Shown: piece by piece, positions 34,261 to 45,300 of the stretch
How the letters are laid out: the number at the start of each line of letters is the position of its first letter
Numbering within the stretch: the first letter of the stretch is position 1
Assembly: GCA_013214025.1 (NCBI GenBank)
Contig: JABSRN010000111.1
Location: 1-64,000 of the forward strand
Direction of reading: 5' to 3'
Length of the DNA stretch: 64,000 nt
From: Polyangiaceae bacterium
GTDB taxonomy: Bacteria; Myxococcota_A; Polyangia; Polyangiales; Polyangiaceae
The notes under the pieces: model-generated
What the model was told of the DNA's origin: nothing
What the model saw: the letters and a program-made list of their open reading frames with translations, nothing else
Databases searched by the model: none
Made by a program: the position numbers and the translations under genes

Positions 34261-34759
34261 CTTGCCCCAATTGAGCCTTCCCGAACACGCCTGGATCGAC
34301 AGCTCCCAGGCGCCGCTACTTTCATTCTCCGGCCCCGCACATCCCATGGTTGCGGAGATGGCCCGCTTGTGCACGGTGCTGGAAGCCTGGTACGAGAAAG
34401 TCGGTGCTCCGTTCGTTCACGTGATGGACCTTCGCGCGCTACGAGAATGCGACGGGGCGCTTCGGGTTCGGGTGGTGCGTCACCTCAAGGACACGGCGGG
34501 TATCGTGGCGCCGCTCCACGCCGGAACCGCTTTGGTAATCGGTTCGCCCTGGGTGCGGCTGATGGTGAAAGGCGTAATATTGTTGGCGCCCGCCGCCAGT
34601 CCCGTCACGGTTCATGACATTTGGGCGAAGGCCCAAGGCGCGGGCTTGGGCCTTCGCCCAAATGTCATGCCTTCAGCAGGCAAGGTCCGAGTGACTGCTG
34701 AAGGTGGGGTCGCCGCGCCCGCTCTATCAAGGCGACTCGGTCTGAGCCGATCCTCTTAA
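34261..34759 (+). CDS. Small STAS-like protein of unknown function; start uncertain
   Basis: The likely folded part runs from about LPQLSLPEHAWIDSSQAPLL to VTVHDIWAKA and alternates strands and helices (VHVMDLRALRECDG, then GTALVIGSPWVRLMVKGVIL) as in STAS/SpoIIAA-like domains found in Myxococcota. The start is unclear: the frame opens at 34091, which would overlap the divergent hydrolase start. I prefer the TTG near 34261, preceded by GGTGAG, but no ATG supports it. The last 50 codons run through a perfect 25-bp inverted repeat and a second 10-bp one, so the C-terminus is probably an extension into terminator sequence. It overlaps the convergent DUF4920 gene by 33 bases. Confidence 0.5.
34613..34669. 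repeat. Perfect 25-bp inverted repeat, probable bidirectional terminator
   Basis: Arms 34613-34637 and 34645-34669 are exactly complementary, with the 7-base loop gcgcggg. A second inverted repeat follows at once (ccttcagcag at 34670-34679 with ctgctgaagg at 34695-34704). They lie between two convergent genes but inside the reading frame of the plus-strand one. No T-run follows on either strand. Confidence 0.8.
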
Positions 34760-35290
34760 GGCCACAGCGCTGGCGACTAGCCGGACCTCGCGCGCCGAGC
34801 CGTCGGGCAACTTGTTGCTGAAGCGGCCTCGTTCGCTCTCCATGTGTTTGACTTCGTTAGCACTGAGCAACTTCGTTTTGATGACGCCCTGAGCCCTGGC
34901 GGTTGCACCCTTTGAAGTCTTGGGGACAAAAAACGCGTAGTCCTTGAAGGTGATGCGACAACCCTGGGCGGCGGACCCTGTGTCTCCGATTTCCATCCAA
35001 CAGCCTTTTCGGCTGCATACCTGGCGGACTGTCTCTTCGACGATAACCTGTTTGCCCTCGAACTTCGCAGGCGAGGCAAGAATGGACTGAAGGGACACCA
35101 CCGTGCCTTTCGATATTTGTGCGCCATAGGTTTTCCAGACGGGGGCTGTTGACGACGGGGAGCCCTGCCGGGTGTTTGGCGCATCGGCGCCCGCGCGGTC
35201 GGGAGCCGGTGGCGGGCCTGATTGGCATGCCGAGAGGGTAATCAGGAGCAGACACGGGAACAACCTGACGAGGGGGAGACGCGAGAACAT
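34727..35290 (-). CDS. DUF4920 domain lipoprotein, 187 aa
   Basis: The signal MFSRLPLVRLFPCLLLITLS with lipobox LSACQSG marks a lipoprotein, followed by a Pro/Ala/Ser linker. The domain (about 55-180) has the pattern VVSLQSILASPAKFEGKQV, then VRQVCSRKGCWMEIGD and ITFKDYAFFVPKTSKG, which is DUF4920: an OB-fold-like periplasmic domain with a conserved Cys-x4-Cys and Trp. The pair of Cys could bind metal or form a disulfide; function is not known. It faces the ferritin-like lipoprotein gene across a 240-base gap. Confidence 0.85.
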   Translation of the reverse strand: MFSRLPLVRLFPCLLLITLSACQSGPPPAPDRAGADAPNTRQGSPSSTAPVWKTYGAQISKGTVVSLQSILASPAKFEGKQVIVEETVRQVCSRKGCWMEIGDTGSAAQGCRITFKDYAFFVPKTSKGATARAQGVIKTKLLSANEVKHMESERGRFSNKLPDGSAREVRLVASAVALRGSAQTESP

Positions 35291-35529
35291 GAAGTCGCTG
35301 TTATCACCACTGGGGAAATGCCGCCAAGTCGACCCTCGGACACAACAGTAAACTGTAGCCCTAAGCCCTCGATATCATCCCGAGACGAAGTGTGGTGTTC
35401 CCGGTTTTTGCATGGGGCTGGAATCATCGGTCGGCCGGATCCGTTGGTACGTAAAGCCGCGTCGGCACGGGACTCCATCCCCAGGAGGATTTACGTAAAC
35501 GTCCTGCGGCTATCCGTTACGCTTCAGTC
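35291..35529. promoter_or_regulatory. Divergent intergenic region between two lipoprotein genes
   Basis: This 239-base gap must contain both promoters. No clear -35/-10 pair was found; an AT-rich patch near 35340-35355 (cagtaaactgtag) contains the short palindrome CAGTaaACTG. No terminator or structured leader was recognised. Confidence 0.35.
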
Positions 35530-37215
35530 ATGCAGATGCGAACTTCCTTAGATGCCTGGGCTCTCTCCTTTTTATCAGTCATCGGGCTCAGCGCAGGCTG
35601 CGGCGCAGATGTTACATCGGATGGGGGGAATCGGTCAGCCGCTTTGGATGCTGGCGGCGTCAACACGGGCACTGGCGGAGTCAATGCTGGCGGTGGGGCC
35701 GGCACTGGAACGGCGGGCACTGCCTCCGGGGGCGCCTATGTCGGTACCGCCGGCACGGCCTCGGGCTACGGCACCGGTGGCGCGGGCTACGGAGCCAGAT
35801 CCTCAGGCACCGGCGGGACCGTATCCATCGGGACGGGCGGGTCCGTCAACGTACCGCCGCCTATCGGACTCATTCCCTGCGTCAATCCAAAACCCTTGGA
35901 AGTGGCCGGGCAGCCAAGCAACTTGGTCGTTTGTGAAAACGGAATGATTCATCGGCCTGAGAGCGCTGCGTGCGTGAACAACATCAACTACGTCGCGGTC
36001 CAGTCTGTCGATGGCGGTTTCGGAGACTGTTCGCAAGACTCTGACTGTGGCGACGCCCCAAACGGCTACTGCCGCGAAAACGTCGACTTCGTCTATGCGT
36101 TGACTTGTGAGAGCGGGTGCCTGGTGGATAGCGATTGTCTGGACAACCAAGTGTGTATCTGCGGGCAAGGCGTCGGGCGCTGCGAATACAGCCAGTGCCT
36201 CACGAACGACGACTGTGAGGGCGCTGCGCTTTGCACAGCCCGCAGTCAGTACGGATGCGATTATCATGCGGTGCCCATGCGGGGCTTCGCTTGTCAGACA
36301 CCTGAGGACCGCTGCTCGGTCACTGCGGAATGTTCCAGTGGACTGGCTTGCGTGTTTGCGGAGGGTCTGGAGGTTCAAGACTACCGAAGCTGTGCACCCC
36401 ATCCGGGATGGGTGTGTGGGCGTCCCTTTCTCGTGGCCTGTGACGAGCGGCGGGCTAACTCGGTTCTTCGGGATGACTGGCTGGGGGATGGCGCCACTGT
36501 TCGAGATTCGACGGCTTCCGTGTTGATGACGACCGAAGTCCCAGTAGAGGAGACACTAGAAGCGGAGATCCTTCATCGGTGGCGTGATATCGCGCTGATG
36601 GAACATGCATCGGTCGCCGCCTTTTCGCGATTTAGTTTGCAGCTGATGTTCCTCGGGGCTCCACCGGATCTCATTCGGCGTTCCCAGCAAGCTTCTCTCG
36701 ATGAGGTGCGACACGCGGAGTTCGCATTTGCTCGGGCCACTCACTACGCGGGTGCTGCCGTCGGCCCGGGAGCGCTGTCGATGCAAGGGGCCTTGGACGA
36801 TTGCGACTTGTATGGCATTGCCGAATTGACGATTCTGGAAGGTTGCGTCGGGGAAACTATCGCAGCCGTCGAGGCGACGGAGGCCGCCTGCCTCGCCACC
36901 GGGGCTGATCTGCGCTGTGAGCTGTTGCGCATCGCGGAAGAGGAGCAAGCGCACGCGAGTCTCGCCTGGGATACGTTACGTTGGCTGTTACAGGAGCACG
37001 CCGGTGACCAGCGATTGCTCGCCACAGTGCGTCGGGCTTTCGACAATGCCTGCAGTCAGCGAAGCTGTGAGTCGGACGCTCCTGTCGCTGCGCTGGGCGC
37101 GCACGGGTTGATTGCCGGGTCCTTGCGTCGGGAGATCCACGAACGCGTCAGACGGGAGGTCATCGCCCCTGCGTCCCGGCGCTTGCTCGCGAGTACCCAA
37201 GATGTCGCCGCGTAG
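35530..37215 (+). CDS. Surface lipoprotein with Cys-rich repeats and a ferritin-like C-terminal domain, 561 aa
   Basis: A signal peptide with Cys in LSAGCGADV is followed by a Gly/Thr-rich tether (to about residue 120), then about 200 residues rich in Cys resembling small disulfide modules (CSQDSDCGDAPNGYC, then CLVDSDCLDNQVC). From about residue 335 to 510 comes a four-helix ferritin-like domain with iron-ligand pattern MEHASVAAFSRF, DEVRHAEFAF (ExxH), ELTILEGCVGETIAAVE and AEEEQAHASLAW (second ExxH). This suggests a non-heme di-iron site on an exported protein. Possible roles are iron or oxidant handling at the cell surface; not proven. The ATG at 35530 suits the signal peptide. Confidence 0.82.
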   Translation: MQMRTSLDAWALSFLSVIGLSAGCGADVTSDGGNRSAALDAGGVNTGTGGVNAGGGAGTGTAGTASGGAYVGTAGTASGYGTGGAGYGARSSGTGGTVSIGTGGSVNVPPPIGLIPCVNPKPLEVAGQPSNLVVCENGMIHRPESAACVNNINYVAVQSVDGGFGDCSQDSDCGDAPNGYCRENVDFVYALTCESGCLVDSDCLDNQVCICGQGVGRCEYSQCLTNDDCEGAALCTARSQYGCDYHAVPMRGFACQTPEDRCSVTAECSSGLACVFAEGLEVQDYRSCAPHPGWVCGRPFLVACDERRANSVLRDDWLGDGATVRDSTASVLMTTEVPVEETLEAEILHRWRDIALMEHASVAAFSRFSLQLMFLGAPPDLIRRSQQASLDEVRHAEFAFARATHYAGAAVGPGALSMQGALDDCDLYGIAELTILEGCVGETIAAVEATEAACLATGADLRCELLRIAEEEQAHASLAWDTLRWLLQEHAGDQRLLATVRRAFDNACSQRSCESDAPVAALGAHGLIAGSLRREIHERVRREVIAPASRRLLASTQDVAA

Positions 37216-37247
37216 GAAGACTCCGCAGCATCCGCCGACCGAAGCGT

Positions 37248-37601
37248 TTAATTAGGTACCAGCGGCGCAGCTGTTGGCGTGGGGTAGTGTCTAGTTGATG
37301 TTTTCGGAGTACTGGCTAGCCGCACAACCGGCGACGCATGGTCCGGACCAGCTAGCGGATGACGCGAAGTGGACTTCGACTCAGGCAATAACGCCACCAT
37401 GTCGACACAGCTATGATGAATGCAACTCAGCCCTGGGTCGCAGTGCCCGTATTCGCCACAGCTGCCCTCTGCTGTACCCATGGCGGCGGTTCCGACGGCA
37501 GCAGTACTGACCGTTTGCGAGACGGCTTCGCTCGTTTCGTTCGGGCTGCAAGCCACTAGTGTGAGTAGGGCAAACCACAAGGCAAATACTGGGCGTCGCA
37601 T
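37248..37601 (-). CDS. Small Cys-rich lipoprotein, 117 aa
   Basis: Starts MRRPVFALWFALLTLVACSP: positive N-terminus, hydrophobic stretch and lipobox LVAC. The mature part has a six-Cys motif SCGEYGHCDPGLSCIHHSCVD of the type frequent in Myxococcota surface proteins, then a low-complexity tail ending at the stop. Another in-frame Met five residues upstream (37616) is possible. The plus-strand frame that overlaps it has no comparable features. Function unknown. Confidence 0.55.
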   Translation of the reverse strand: MRRPVFALWFALLTLVACSPNETSEAVSQTVSTAAVGTAAMGTAEGSCGEYGHCDPGLSCIHHSCVDMVALLPESKSTSRHPLAGPDHASPVVRLASTPKTSTRHYPTPTAAPLVPN

Positions 37602-37842
37602 GGGTGAGCGTCGCATGGGAGCTGAACCTAGAGCCGGTCTCGGTCAAGGGAGACCCCGTTCTTCATGCTTCGACTCCGGGGAGAATTTCCGCGGATCACT
37701 TGGCTACAAGAAAACACGATACCCTTCTGGTGGAACTTTCTGTGCGCAGTCGCGTGCATTTTGTAAGCGACAGAACGCGAGCGTTCGCGTTCTCGGGCGG
37801 ACGATATTGGATTGCCGCGGGGTATTTGAGTTCAGCAATGGA

Positions 37843-38169
37843 ATGTGCGTCGCCGCTCGCAACGAACAGTGCGGAGAGATATCGCTGTTCTTGAGGCTCA
37901 ACGAAACCATGCGGGACTATCTTGAGCGCGATGGGCGCGGGGGAGGTCTGCGCTTTGGCAAAGAGCATGGGGCGGTTCGGTGGGCCGCATTCTGTCATCA
38001 AGTACTGGGCCACAGCTGGGACCGAATAGCTCAGCGAAACGGACTTCAGCTGACCATTGAGACGATTCATCTCAATGGTAGGGGGGCCGCCATCGTCGCC
38101 AGGCTCGGGGCGATGCATATCGTTTCTATGAAAAACAATAAACGCGACTCTCGTGTGAGCGTTGCGTAA
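37843..38169 (+). CDS. Hypothetical protein, weakly supported, 108 aa
   Basis: The frame is open from 37420, but credible coding content begins only near 37840: MCVAARNEQCGEISLFLRLN, then AVRWAAFCHQVLGHSWDRIA and GRGAAIVARLGAMH. Third-codon-position GC is around two thirds by hand count, like real genes here. A neighbouring frame (37640-37890) also reads like protein up to WIAAGYLSSA, so a frameshift within one longer gene is possible. No domain recognised and no clear ribosome binding site. A minus-strand frame across 37696-38325 is the alternative. Confidence 0.3.
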   Translation: MCVAARNEQCGEISLFLRLNETMRDYLERDGRGGGLRFGKEHGAVRWAAFCHQVLGHSWDRIAQRNGLQLTIETIHLNGRGAAIVARLGAMHIVSMKNNKRDSRVSVA

Positions 38170-38427
38170 GATAGCCGCTGTTGGCCGTCGGAGACGCCGG
38201 CCCAGCCCTGTCGGAAAGAGCCCCAGCCATGAGCCGGTGGGAAGTGAGTGGCAGGCCTTCAGAAGTGACGCGCGCGCCAACTTGCACCGGCGCGGGACGA
38301 CCAGAACCGGCACTGCAGCTGGCACCGAAAAAATCAGCCAGGGCTGTCAAAAGGGCCATCTCTCAGGAAGATTTAGCTCATTCCGTGACTAGTAGGAGAA
38401 GGTGACGCCATGTAGGCTTTCACCTCA

Positions 38428-38459
38428 CACTGCCGCTAATATTGGCAGTGGAGAGGAAG
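38428..38459 (+). promoter_or_regulatory. Leader hairpin and ribosome binding site of the TPR operon
   Basis: CACTGCC (38428-38434) and GGCAGTG (38444-38450) form a 7-bp stem around an AT-rich 9-base loop. The strong Shine-Dalgarno AGGAAG (38454-38459) starts four bases after the stem, eight bases before the ATG at 38468. The spacing decides the start of the next gene and could allow translational control. Confidence 0.5.
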
Positions 38460-38467
38460 TGGCGAGC

Positions 38468-39373
38468 ATGAATCAGGTGAAGGTTCCGGAACCCATAGAG
38501 AGTGATCCCAGCGGTGTATCCATCGCGTTAGAGACGGCAGCGACCCTTTGGGAGAATGGCGGCACGGACCAGGCCCTGGAGTGGCTGAGGCGGGCCTCAG
38601 CCAGTGCGGACGAGGCGGGTGACGACATGCGGTCATTGAGCTTGGCGCGTGCCGCAGCCGACTTGGCCGATGAAATTCAGAACGCGGCCGCGGCTGAAGC
38701 GCCTGCGGCAGAAGCTCCCGCGGGCGAGGCGAAGAGTGATTCAAAAGCCGCCGAGCCTAACAAAAAGGAAGAAGACGCGACGACAGTAGAAGCGTCGGCT
38801 GACGGGGACGCCGCGGCGTCCCCGTCGAAGGCACCTTCTACTAGACCCCAATCGGTCGCGCCGCCTCCGCCTTCTGGACGTAACGCGTCTGCGATGCCAT
38901 CCGCGACAGCTCGTCCCGTGACAGTCCCAGCCGCTCCTTCGGCGAGGGCCAAGAGCATTCCTGCGCCGTCGGGAGCTCCGAAGTCCACATCTGTCGTACC
39001 GGCGGCTCGTAAATCGAGCTTGCCGAAAGCGTCGGCAACGCCTCCGCGTGCGACCTCGAAAGCCTCTTCTGCAAAGATCCGGGCGGCCGCATCCCCGGCG
39101 GCTAAGGCCCGGCCCCTGAGTACGCCGCCGCCTGCGGGTTCCGCTCCCCGAGCGACTGCTTCGCTGGTGCCACGTATCGGTGCGGCTGCCATGGTGACAC
39201 CAGTTGTCGCCACAGGCGAGCGCATCCGGGTCTCGGTCAAGGCGTCTGTACGGGATCCGGATCTGCTTTTGGTTCGCGTGTTGGCCCCTGGCAGAACGCT
39301 TCCCGATGGCGCCCACGAAGCTTGGTTGACCCCCAACAGCGACGGCATCGATCTCCTGAAGCTCAAGAATTAG
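38468..39373 (+). CDS. Ala/Pro/Ser-rich protein with N-terminal helical repeat, partner of the giant TPR protein, 301 aa
   Basis: The ATG at 38468 follows AGGAAG. Residues 10-70 form a TPR-like helical pair (IALETAATLWENGGTDQALE, then RRASASADEAGDDMRSLSLA). The middle 170 residues are a disordered Ala/Pro/Ser/Lys linker. The last 60 residues (GERIRVSVKASVRDP, LLLVRVLAPGRTLPDG) look folded and end with LLKLKN. No family assigned. It has no signal peptide and no membrane segment, so it is probably cytoplasmic. Only 18 bases separate it from the giant TPR gene, indicating an operon. Confidence 0.75.
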   Translation: MNQVKVPEPIESDPSGVSIALETAATLWENGGTDQALEWLRRASASADEAGDDMRSLSLARAAADLADEIQNAAAAEAPAAEAPAGEAKSDSKAAEPNKKEEDATTVEASADGDAAASPSKAPSTRPQSVAPPPPSGRNASAMPSATARPVTVPAAPSARAKSIPAPSGAPKSTSVVPAARKSSLPKASATPPRATSKASSAKIRAAASPAAKARPLSTPPPAGSAPRATASLVPRIGAAAMVTPVVATGERIRVSVKASVRDPDLLLVRVLAPGRTLPDGAHEAWLTPNSDGIDLLKLKN

Positions 39374-39391
39374 CCCCCGAGTACTGACGTT

Positions 39392-42300
39392 ATGGCCCAA
39401 AAAGACAAGTCCGCCTCCCTCGATGCCCAGCGGGCATTTGCTCTTGAATTGGAGCAAATGCTGAGCGAAGAACCGGCGCCGGATCCCGGCGACGCTGACG
39501 CGATTCACGTACAGCTTGTATCGATGTACGCCGACAATTTGCGCGAGCCCGCGACCTCGGTGCCGCATATCGAAGTGTTGCTGGGTCGTGACGAGGTGGC
39601 CGCGGAGAGTTTCGTGGCCGCCGACCAATTGCTCGGGCATCGATCGGTAGCCCCACAGGTGGCCGAGATGGTTTCCGAGGCGTACCGACGGACGGGGGAG
39701 GTCGCGAGTGAAGCGGGCGCCCTAGCTCGGGAATTGCGTCTCGCCAAGTCGCCGCGGGTGGAGCACATCAGGCGTCGTTTGGCGCAGCTTCGTGCTGGTG
39801 AGCTGGGTGATCCGGAGGGCGCAATTGAGTTGATCGAGGCGATGCTGAGCAAGCACCCCGGCGATGACGAAGCGCGGAAGCTATACATCGAGACATCTAT
39901 CGCTTTGGAGCGCCAAGCCCTGGCGATCAAGATGCTGACCCGGGCTACCCGTGCCTGTAAGGATTTGGAAGGTCGTGCGCGCGCGGGATTCGATCTGGGG
40001 ACGTTGTGCCTCGAGGAAGGGGAGACCGGACCTGCCCGTAAGGCTTGGGTCGATGTCGTGAAGACCGACGTCAAGTGTCCGGCAACTCTTCGTGCAGCGC
40101 AAAGACTGATCGCGATCGACAGCGACGAAGACACGGGGATCCTCCGGCCAGCTCTTGCCGTGGTGGCCAGTCTCGCTCCGGAAGCGGGGGCCCGGCTGGA
40201 GGCCGGAACAAAGCTCATCACCCTGTACAAGGACGACGACGTGGGCGCGGCTGTGGGCTGGCGCACGTTGATCGATTCCCCTCGCGGAGAAGAGGCGCTC
40301 GACAAGTTGCACGCTCTGTACACCAGTAGTGGCGACGCGCAGGGCCTGGGCGACGTGTTGCAGGAACGAGCAGTTCGCTCGAAAGGCCCCGCGGAGGCTC
40401 GGGAGTTGGCAATTCAAAGCGCCAAGGCCCGCGCCAACGACAGCCAGAACCCGGAGGCCGCGATCGCAGGGTGGACATGGGTGGTGGAGCAATATGGGCC
40501 TTCTACGGAGGTCCACCGTCAATTGATGCCATTGCTCGAAAAAGCAGCGCGATGGGAAGAACTCGCTAAGGTTCTGGAGGCTGTCATCACCAGCGTCGAG
40601 TCACACGAGCAGGCATCCCTGTTGGCCAAGCTGGGGCGCACTCGATATTTGCATCTGGACGATTCGGTGGGCGCCTTAGCGGTACTGGAGAAGGCCCTCA
40701 TTCTGGATGAGGGCCACGCCGTGGCCCGAAGTGTCGTGGAAAAAATCATGGCTGTGGCCGAACATCGCAGCGCTGCGGCGAGTGTGCTTGAGCCTGTATA
40801 CCGAGCGTCAAACAACGGCGCGGGCTTGGCTCGTGTGCTAGAGATCCGTGCGGATGCCGCGGTGGATCCCAGCGGTCGGTTGCAAGCGTTGGCTGCTGGA
40901 TTGGCGGTGGCCGATAGCAATGAGGATGCGGTTGCGGCGCTGGATATCGTGCGCCGCGCATTGACGGAGAGCTGCGAGCACAGCCTCGGCGATTTGACAG
41001 CGTGGGTCGACCATCACCTGCGTTGGGTCGGTCTCGTCGACGAACCCAAGGCTCATGCCACGACACTGACGGAGGTTCTCGGTGACCGTGACGTGGATTC
41101 CGAGCCGCTGGTATCTCTGGCTAGCGCGGCGGCGGCGGCCCTCATCGAGGACGACAACTATGACGATGCTCAGGCGATTTGCGCTCGCATGATCGTTAGT
41201 AACCCGTCATCCGTTGAAATTCACGGCCGAGTGGATGCTCTTTTGGGCGACAGTGAAGCCGTGGAAACACGCCTGGGGCGGTACAAGTCGGGGCTACAAG
41301 CTACGGAAGATCTTAAAGTCCGCCGCCCGCTTCGGGCGATCATCGCCGATATTTATGTCGAGTCCCTCGATGATTTGTCCGGCGCCTTGGCGACGTGGCA
41401 TGCTGCGCTGTCGGATGACCCGCAAGACTTCGCGTCACAAAAAGCTGTCGCTCGAGTCTATGAACATCGCCGGGAATGGCCGCAGTTGATTGAGCATCTA
41501 GACGCCGCCATCGACGTCTTGGGCGCCGAACAGCGTCAGGACATGCTGTTTCGTAAGGGGCAGGCCTTAGCCAAGCATGACCAACGGGACACGGCGCTGG
41601 AGGTGCTAGCTAGTTTGTTGGACGAGCCGAACCTGCCGGATGCCATCATCGAAAAGCTGGCGCTCCTGGCTAACGAGGAAGACGAGGGCGGCTTGTATGA
41701 GCGGGCGCTCAAACGTCAGAGCTCGTCGACTGACGAGGGCATGCGTGTTCGAGCGCTCGAACGACTCGGCGATTTTCAGTACGAGCAGTTGGGTGACGTG
41801 CAAGCGGCCCGCACGAGTTGGATGCCCGCTGCTGATCACTACGCCGGTGACGCCAACAAAGAGGAGCACGGGCGCCAGCTCTACGAGCGAGTGTTGGAGG
41901 CGACTCCGGATGACCGGGAGGCCGCTACAAGGCTTATTGAGCTCTACGCTGCCTCCGAAGATTGGGTGAAGATCCCCGGTGTGTACGGCGTGCTACTGCG
42001 CACGGGCCCCACCGAGGAGGCAACCGCCAATCTCCTGTTGGGGCTGGAAGAGCGAGCCCTCGGAGCGTGGGCCGTGGACGAGTACGTGTCCATGTTGGAC
42101 GAAGCGGTGTGGCACCAGACCGCTTCGTCTCCGATGGGGCGTCGCCTGATGGAAGCGAAAGCGCGCGCTTTGACCTCGGATCCTGGTCGTCAGATGGAAG
42201 CGTCGCAGACATTCCGGGCATTGATCGAGACTCATGCCGGCGACGAGGACATCGAGCATTACGTTAGTTTTTACGAGTCGAAATCCGATGTGGCCGAGCG

Positions 42301-45300
42301 CCATGAAGATCGCCGTTGGCTCTTTGACTGGCGAGCGCGCACTTGCGACGATGCGGGCCCAGTTTTTACGGCCTGGGCAGTGGTGGAGGAGAAAGCTGGG
42401 GATTTGCATGCGGCCATTGGTGTGTATGAGCGCATGGTCCGTTTACAGCCCGAATCCACCGAGGCTTGGGAGGCGTTGATCCGACTCCGTGAAGAGGTCG
42501 GGGACGTCGAGGGCAGCCTGGAGTCCTTGATAGCGCTTCGGGAACTCTGCGAGGGCGATGTTCGTGTCGCGGTCGATATCCGTGTCGCCGAGCTTCTGTT
42601 GTCCTTGGGGCGTTGTTTGGAGTCAGTGGAAGCCATCGCCCACCTGATTTCTGCACATCCGGTAGTGCCGGCGGCCCAAGAGATCGCTCACAGGGCCTTG
42701 GCGGATGCAGACGCGGGCGAGCGTGCGGCCGATCTAGTGGAGCAAGCGGCTGCGGGGGCGTCGGAGCCGGAGGTTAAGTCGACCTTACTGTCTATGTTGC
42801 TGGAGGGACGGCCTCTCGATGACGATCCAAGTACTGAATTCGTCGAACGTCGTGCGGCATGGTTCGAGCAGCTGACTCGATTGCGACTTGTTGGGGATGC
42901 TGATGGCGCGATGGCGCTGATTTCTCGGGGTATGTTGGAGATGCCCGGGGCGACGGATCTTTGGCGTGCAGCCGAAGATTTCGCGCGGGAAGTGGAGAGG
43001 CCGGATCCGGTCATTGACGCCTACCGCAGGGTATTGCTGGAACAGGTAGATGACGCGGAAACTGCGGAAGCTATCGGTCAGCGCATGGTGGACTTTCATG
43101 GCGAGTGGTTCGTCGACGCTTCGCTGTTGGTTGACGCCCTGGGTCGAGTATTGGAACTGCAACCGAGCGCCCGATGGGCCTTTGATAGGGTCAAGTTGGA
43201 GCTGAGTGCCAGCGGTGAGTGGGACGAGTTCTTCCGCATCTTCGACCGCGCCATCGAAATGACTCAGGACGCTGCTCTGGAGGCGGAGCTGTTGGATGAA
43301 GCGAGCGTCGCTGCCAAAGATCTAGCGGGGCTTCCGGATCGTGCGATTGGCTACTTGGAACGTATCCATCAGATACGACCTGAGGACGCACCCGTCGTCG
43401 CGGCGCTCAAGCGATTGTACGAGCAGCGCGGCCGCCCCCGGGCGCTTATTGAGTTGCTTAGCGAGGGGCTTGACCGAAGCGAAGGCCTCGCCCTGAGTGA
43501 ACTGAGAAGGCGCATTGCGACGCTCTGGTTGGAGTTAGGAGACGTTCCCCGTGCAGGCTCAATAGTCGGGCGAATGTTGGCGGACTCAGACTCTCCTGCT
43601 GATACCGCCGATTTGTATGAGCAGATGCTCGGTGTGGCCCGACCGGATTCGGTGGACGCGGACACTGCGGAGGCCGATCGTGTCGCTCGAAGCGCTGCCA
43701 TTGACCAGTTAACCGCTCACTACACGGAGTCGGGTCAACCGAACCAGGTCATCCGCATGGCAAAAAAACAGCTTGAGTTGATGAAACATCCCAAGCGCCA
43801 AGCGAAAATAATTCGGCGCATTGTGCAGCTGCGTTTGGAGCTCGCAAAAGGCGCGCCGGACAAGTTTGCCCATGTCGTCGCCGTGGTGTCCGGGGACGCC
43901 GGCGGCGTGCCCGAGTTGGAGCGTGTCGCCGCAGAGGCGGTCTTGAAATTGGCAATGGCGGAATGGAAGTCTTCCAAACAGTCCGTCACCGACGATGCCG
44001 TCGCGGCCGCCTGGCTGGAAATTCAGGTTCTTGCGGGCCTGCATCGTAGCGCGGGTGAGCCTGAGTCTTGTGCCAAACTGCTCGAGCGCAGCGCCGGTTT
44101 GCCCTTTCCACGAGAGCGGCAGCGAGAGCTGTTGAGCGAGGCGGCGCGGACGTTCTGGGAGGGGGCGGAGAACGCCGAGTTGGCGCTGCCCATACTCCGC
44201 AATCTGTTTGAAGAGGACTCCGGCGATTCGATCGCGCAGAGCTTGGTGAGCCTATTTGATAAGTTACTAGAGGACTCCGGCAGCGGTCGGGAGCGCGCCG
44301 CATTGTGGGAAGGCCAGGCGCGCTGGCACAACAACGGAGGCGAACCCCATTTGGCTCGCGAGTTGTGGGCGCGGGCAGCTCAGCTGTGGGAGGCAGAGAA
44401 CGAAACGGATCACGGCATTGAGGCTCACCGGCAGGGCGCGGCTCTGGGATCTGACGCAGCGCTGGAGGCTCTGGCCACCCGATATGTCACTGCTGAGCAG
44501 TGGACGGCAGCCTGCGAGGTTCTGGAATGGATCGTCAGTTTGGCGTCCCAAGAGTCGAAGGGAAAGAACTCGCTGAGGTTGGCCGATGCCTATATTCGGG
44601 CGGGTTCCGAAGATCAGGCGCGGGCTCGCCTGGCCGTGGTTCGCGAAGCGGACGCGGACATTGAGGAAGTTCAAGAGACCTTGGCGCAGCTGTACCGAAA
44701 GGCCACATTGTGGCCTGAACTAGCCGCGATACTCTCCCAGCAGGGATACCGTGCCCGTCTTCCGGAACGTCAGTTGATGCTTCTGCGCGAGTCGGCTGAC
44801 GTCTATCTCTATCGCTGCGAGAATCCGCACGCGGCATTGCCGCTCTTACGTGCGTCCTTGGAAATCTCCCCGGATACCTTCGCTCTCCGGCTGTTGTTCG
44901 GCTCTACCTTGGATGCCACAGGTCAGCGAGACGAAGCCATCACGGTGCTGCAATCGCAGGTCGAGTCCTATGGTCATCGTTACCCCAAGGAACGAGGGGT
45001 GGTTCATCGCGAGCTAGCTTCGGTCCTGCTCGCTGCCGAACGCGGTTCTGACGCCTTGGAGCAGCTGGTTCTGGCCGCCAAGATCGATCCAACAGGTGTG
45101 GAGATCCTCTACGATCTGGGTCGTTTAGCCCTCGAACAAGACCAGCTGGAACAAGCCGAGAAGACTTATCGGGCATTGCTGCTGGCTTTGCATCACGGGG
45201 TGGACGGGAGCGTCGCAGCACCCACGCGCGCGGAAGTGTATCTGGATCTAGCGGAGATTTCGAAGCGCCAGGGGGATGCGGCGCTTGCCAAAGAGCGGGT

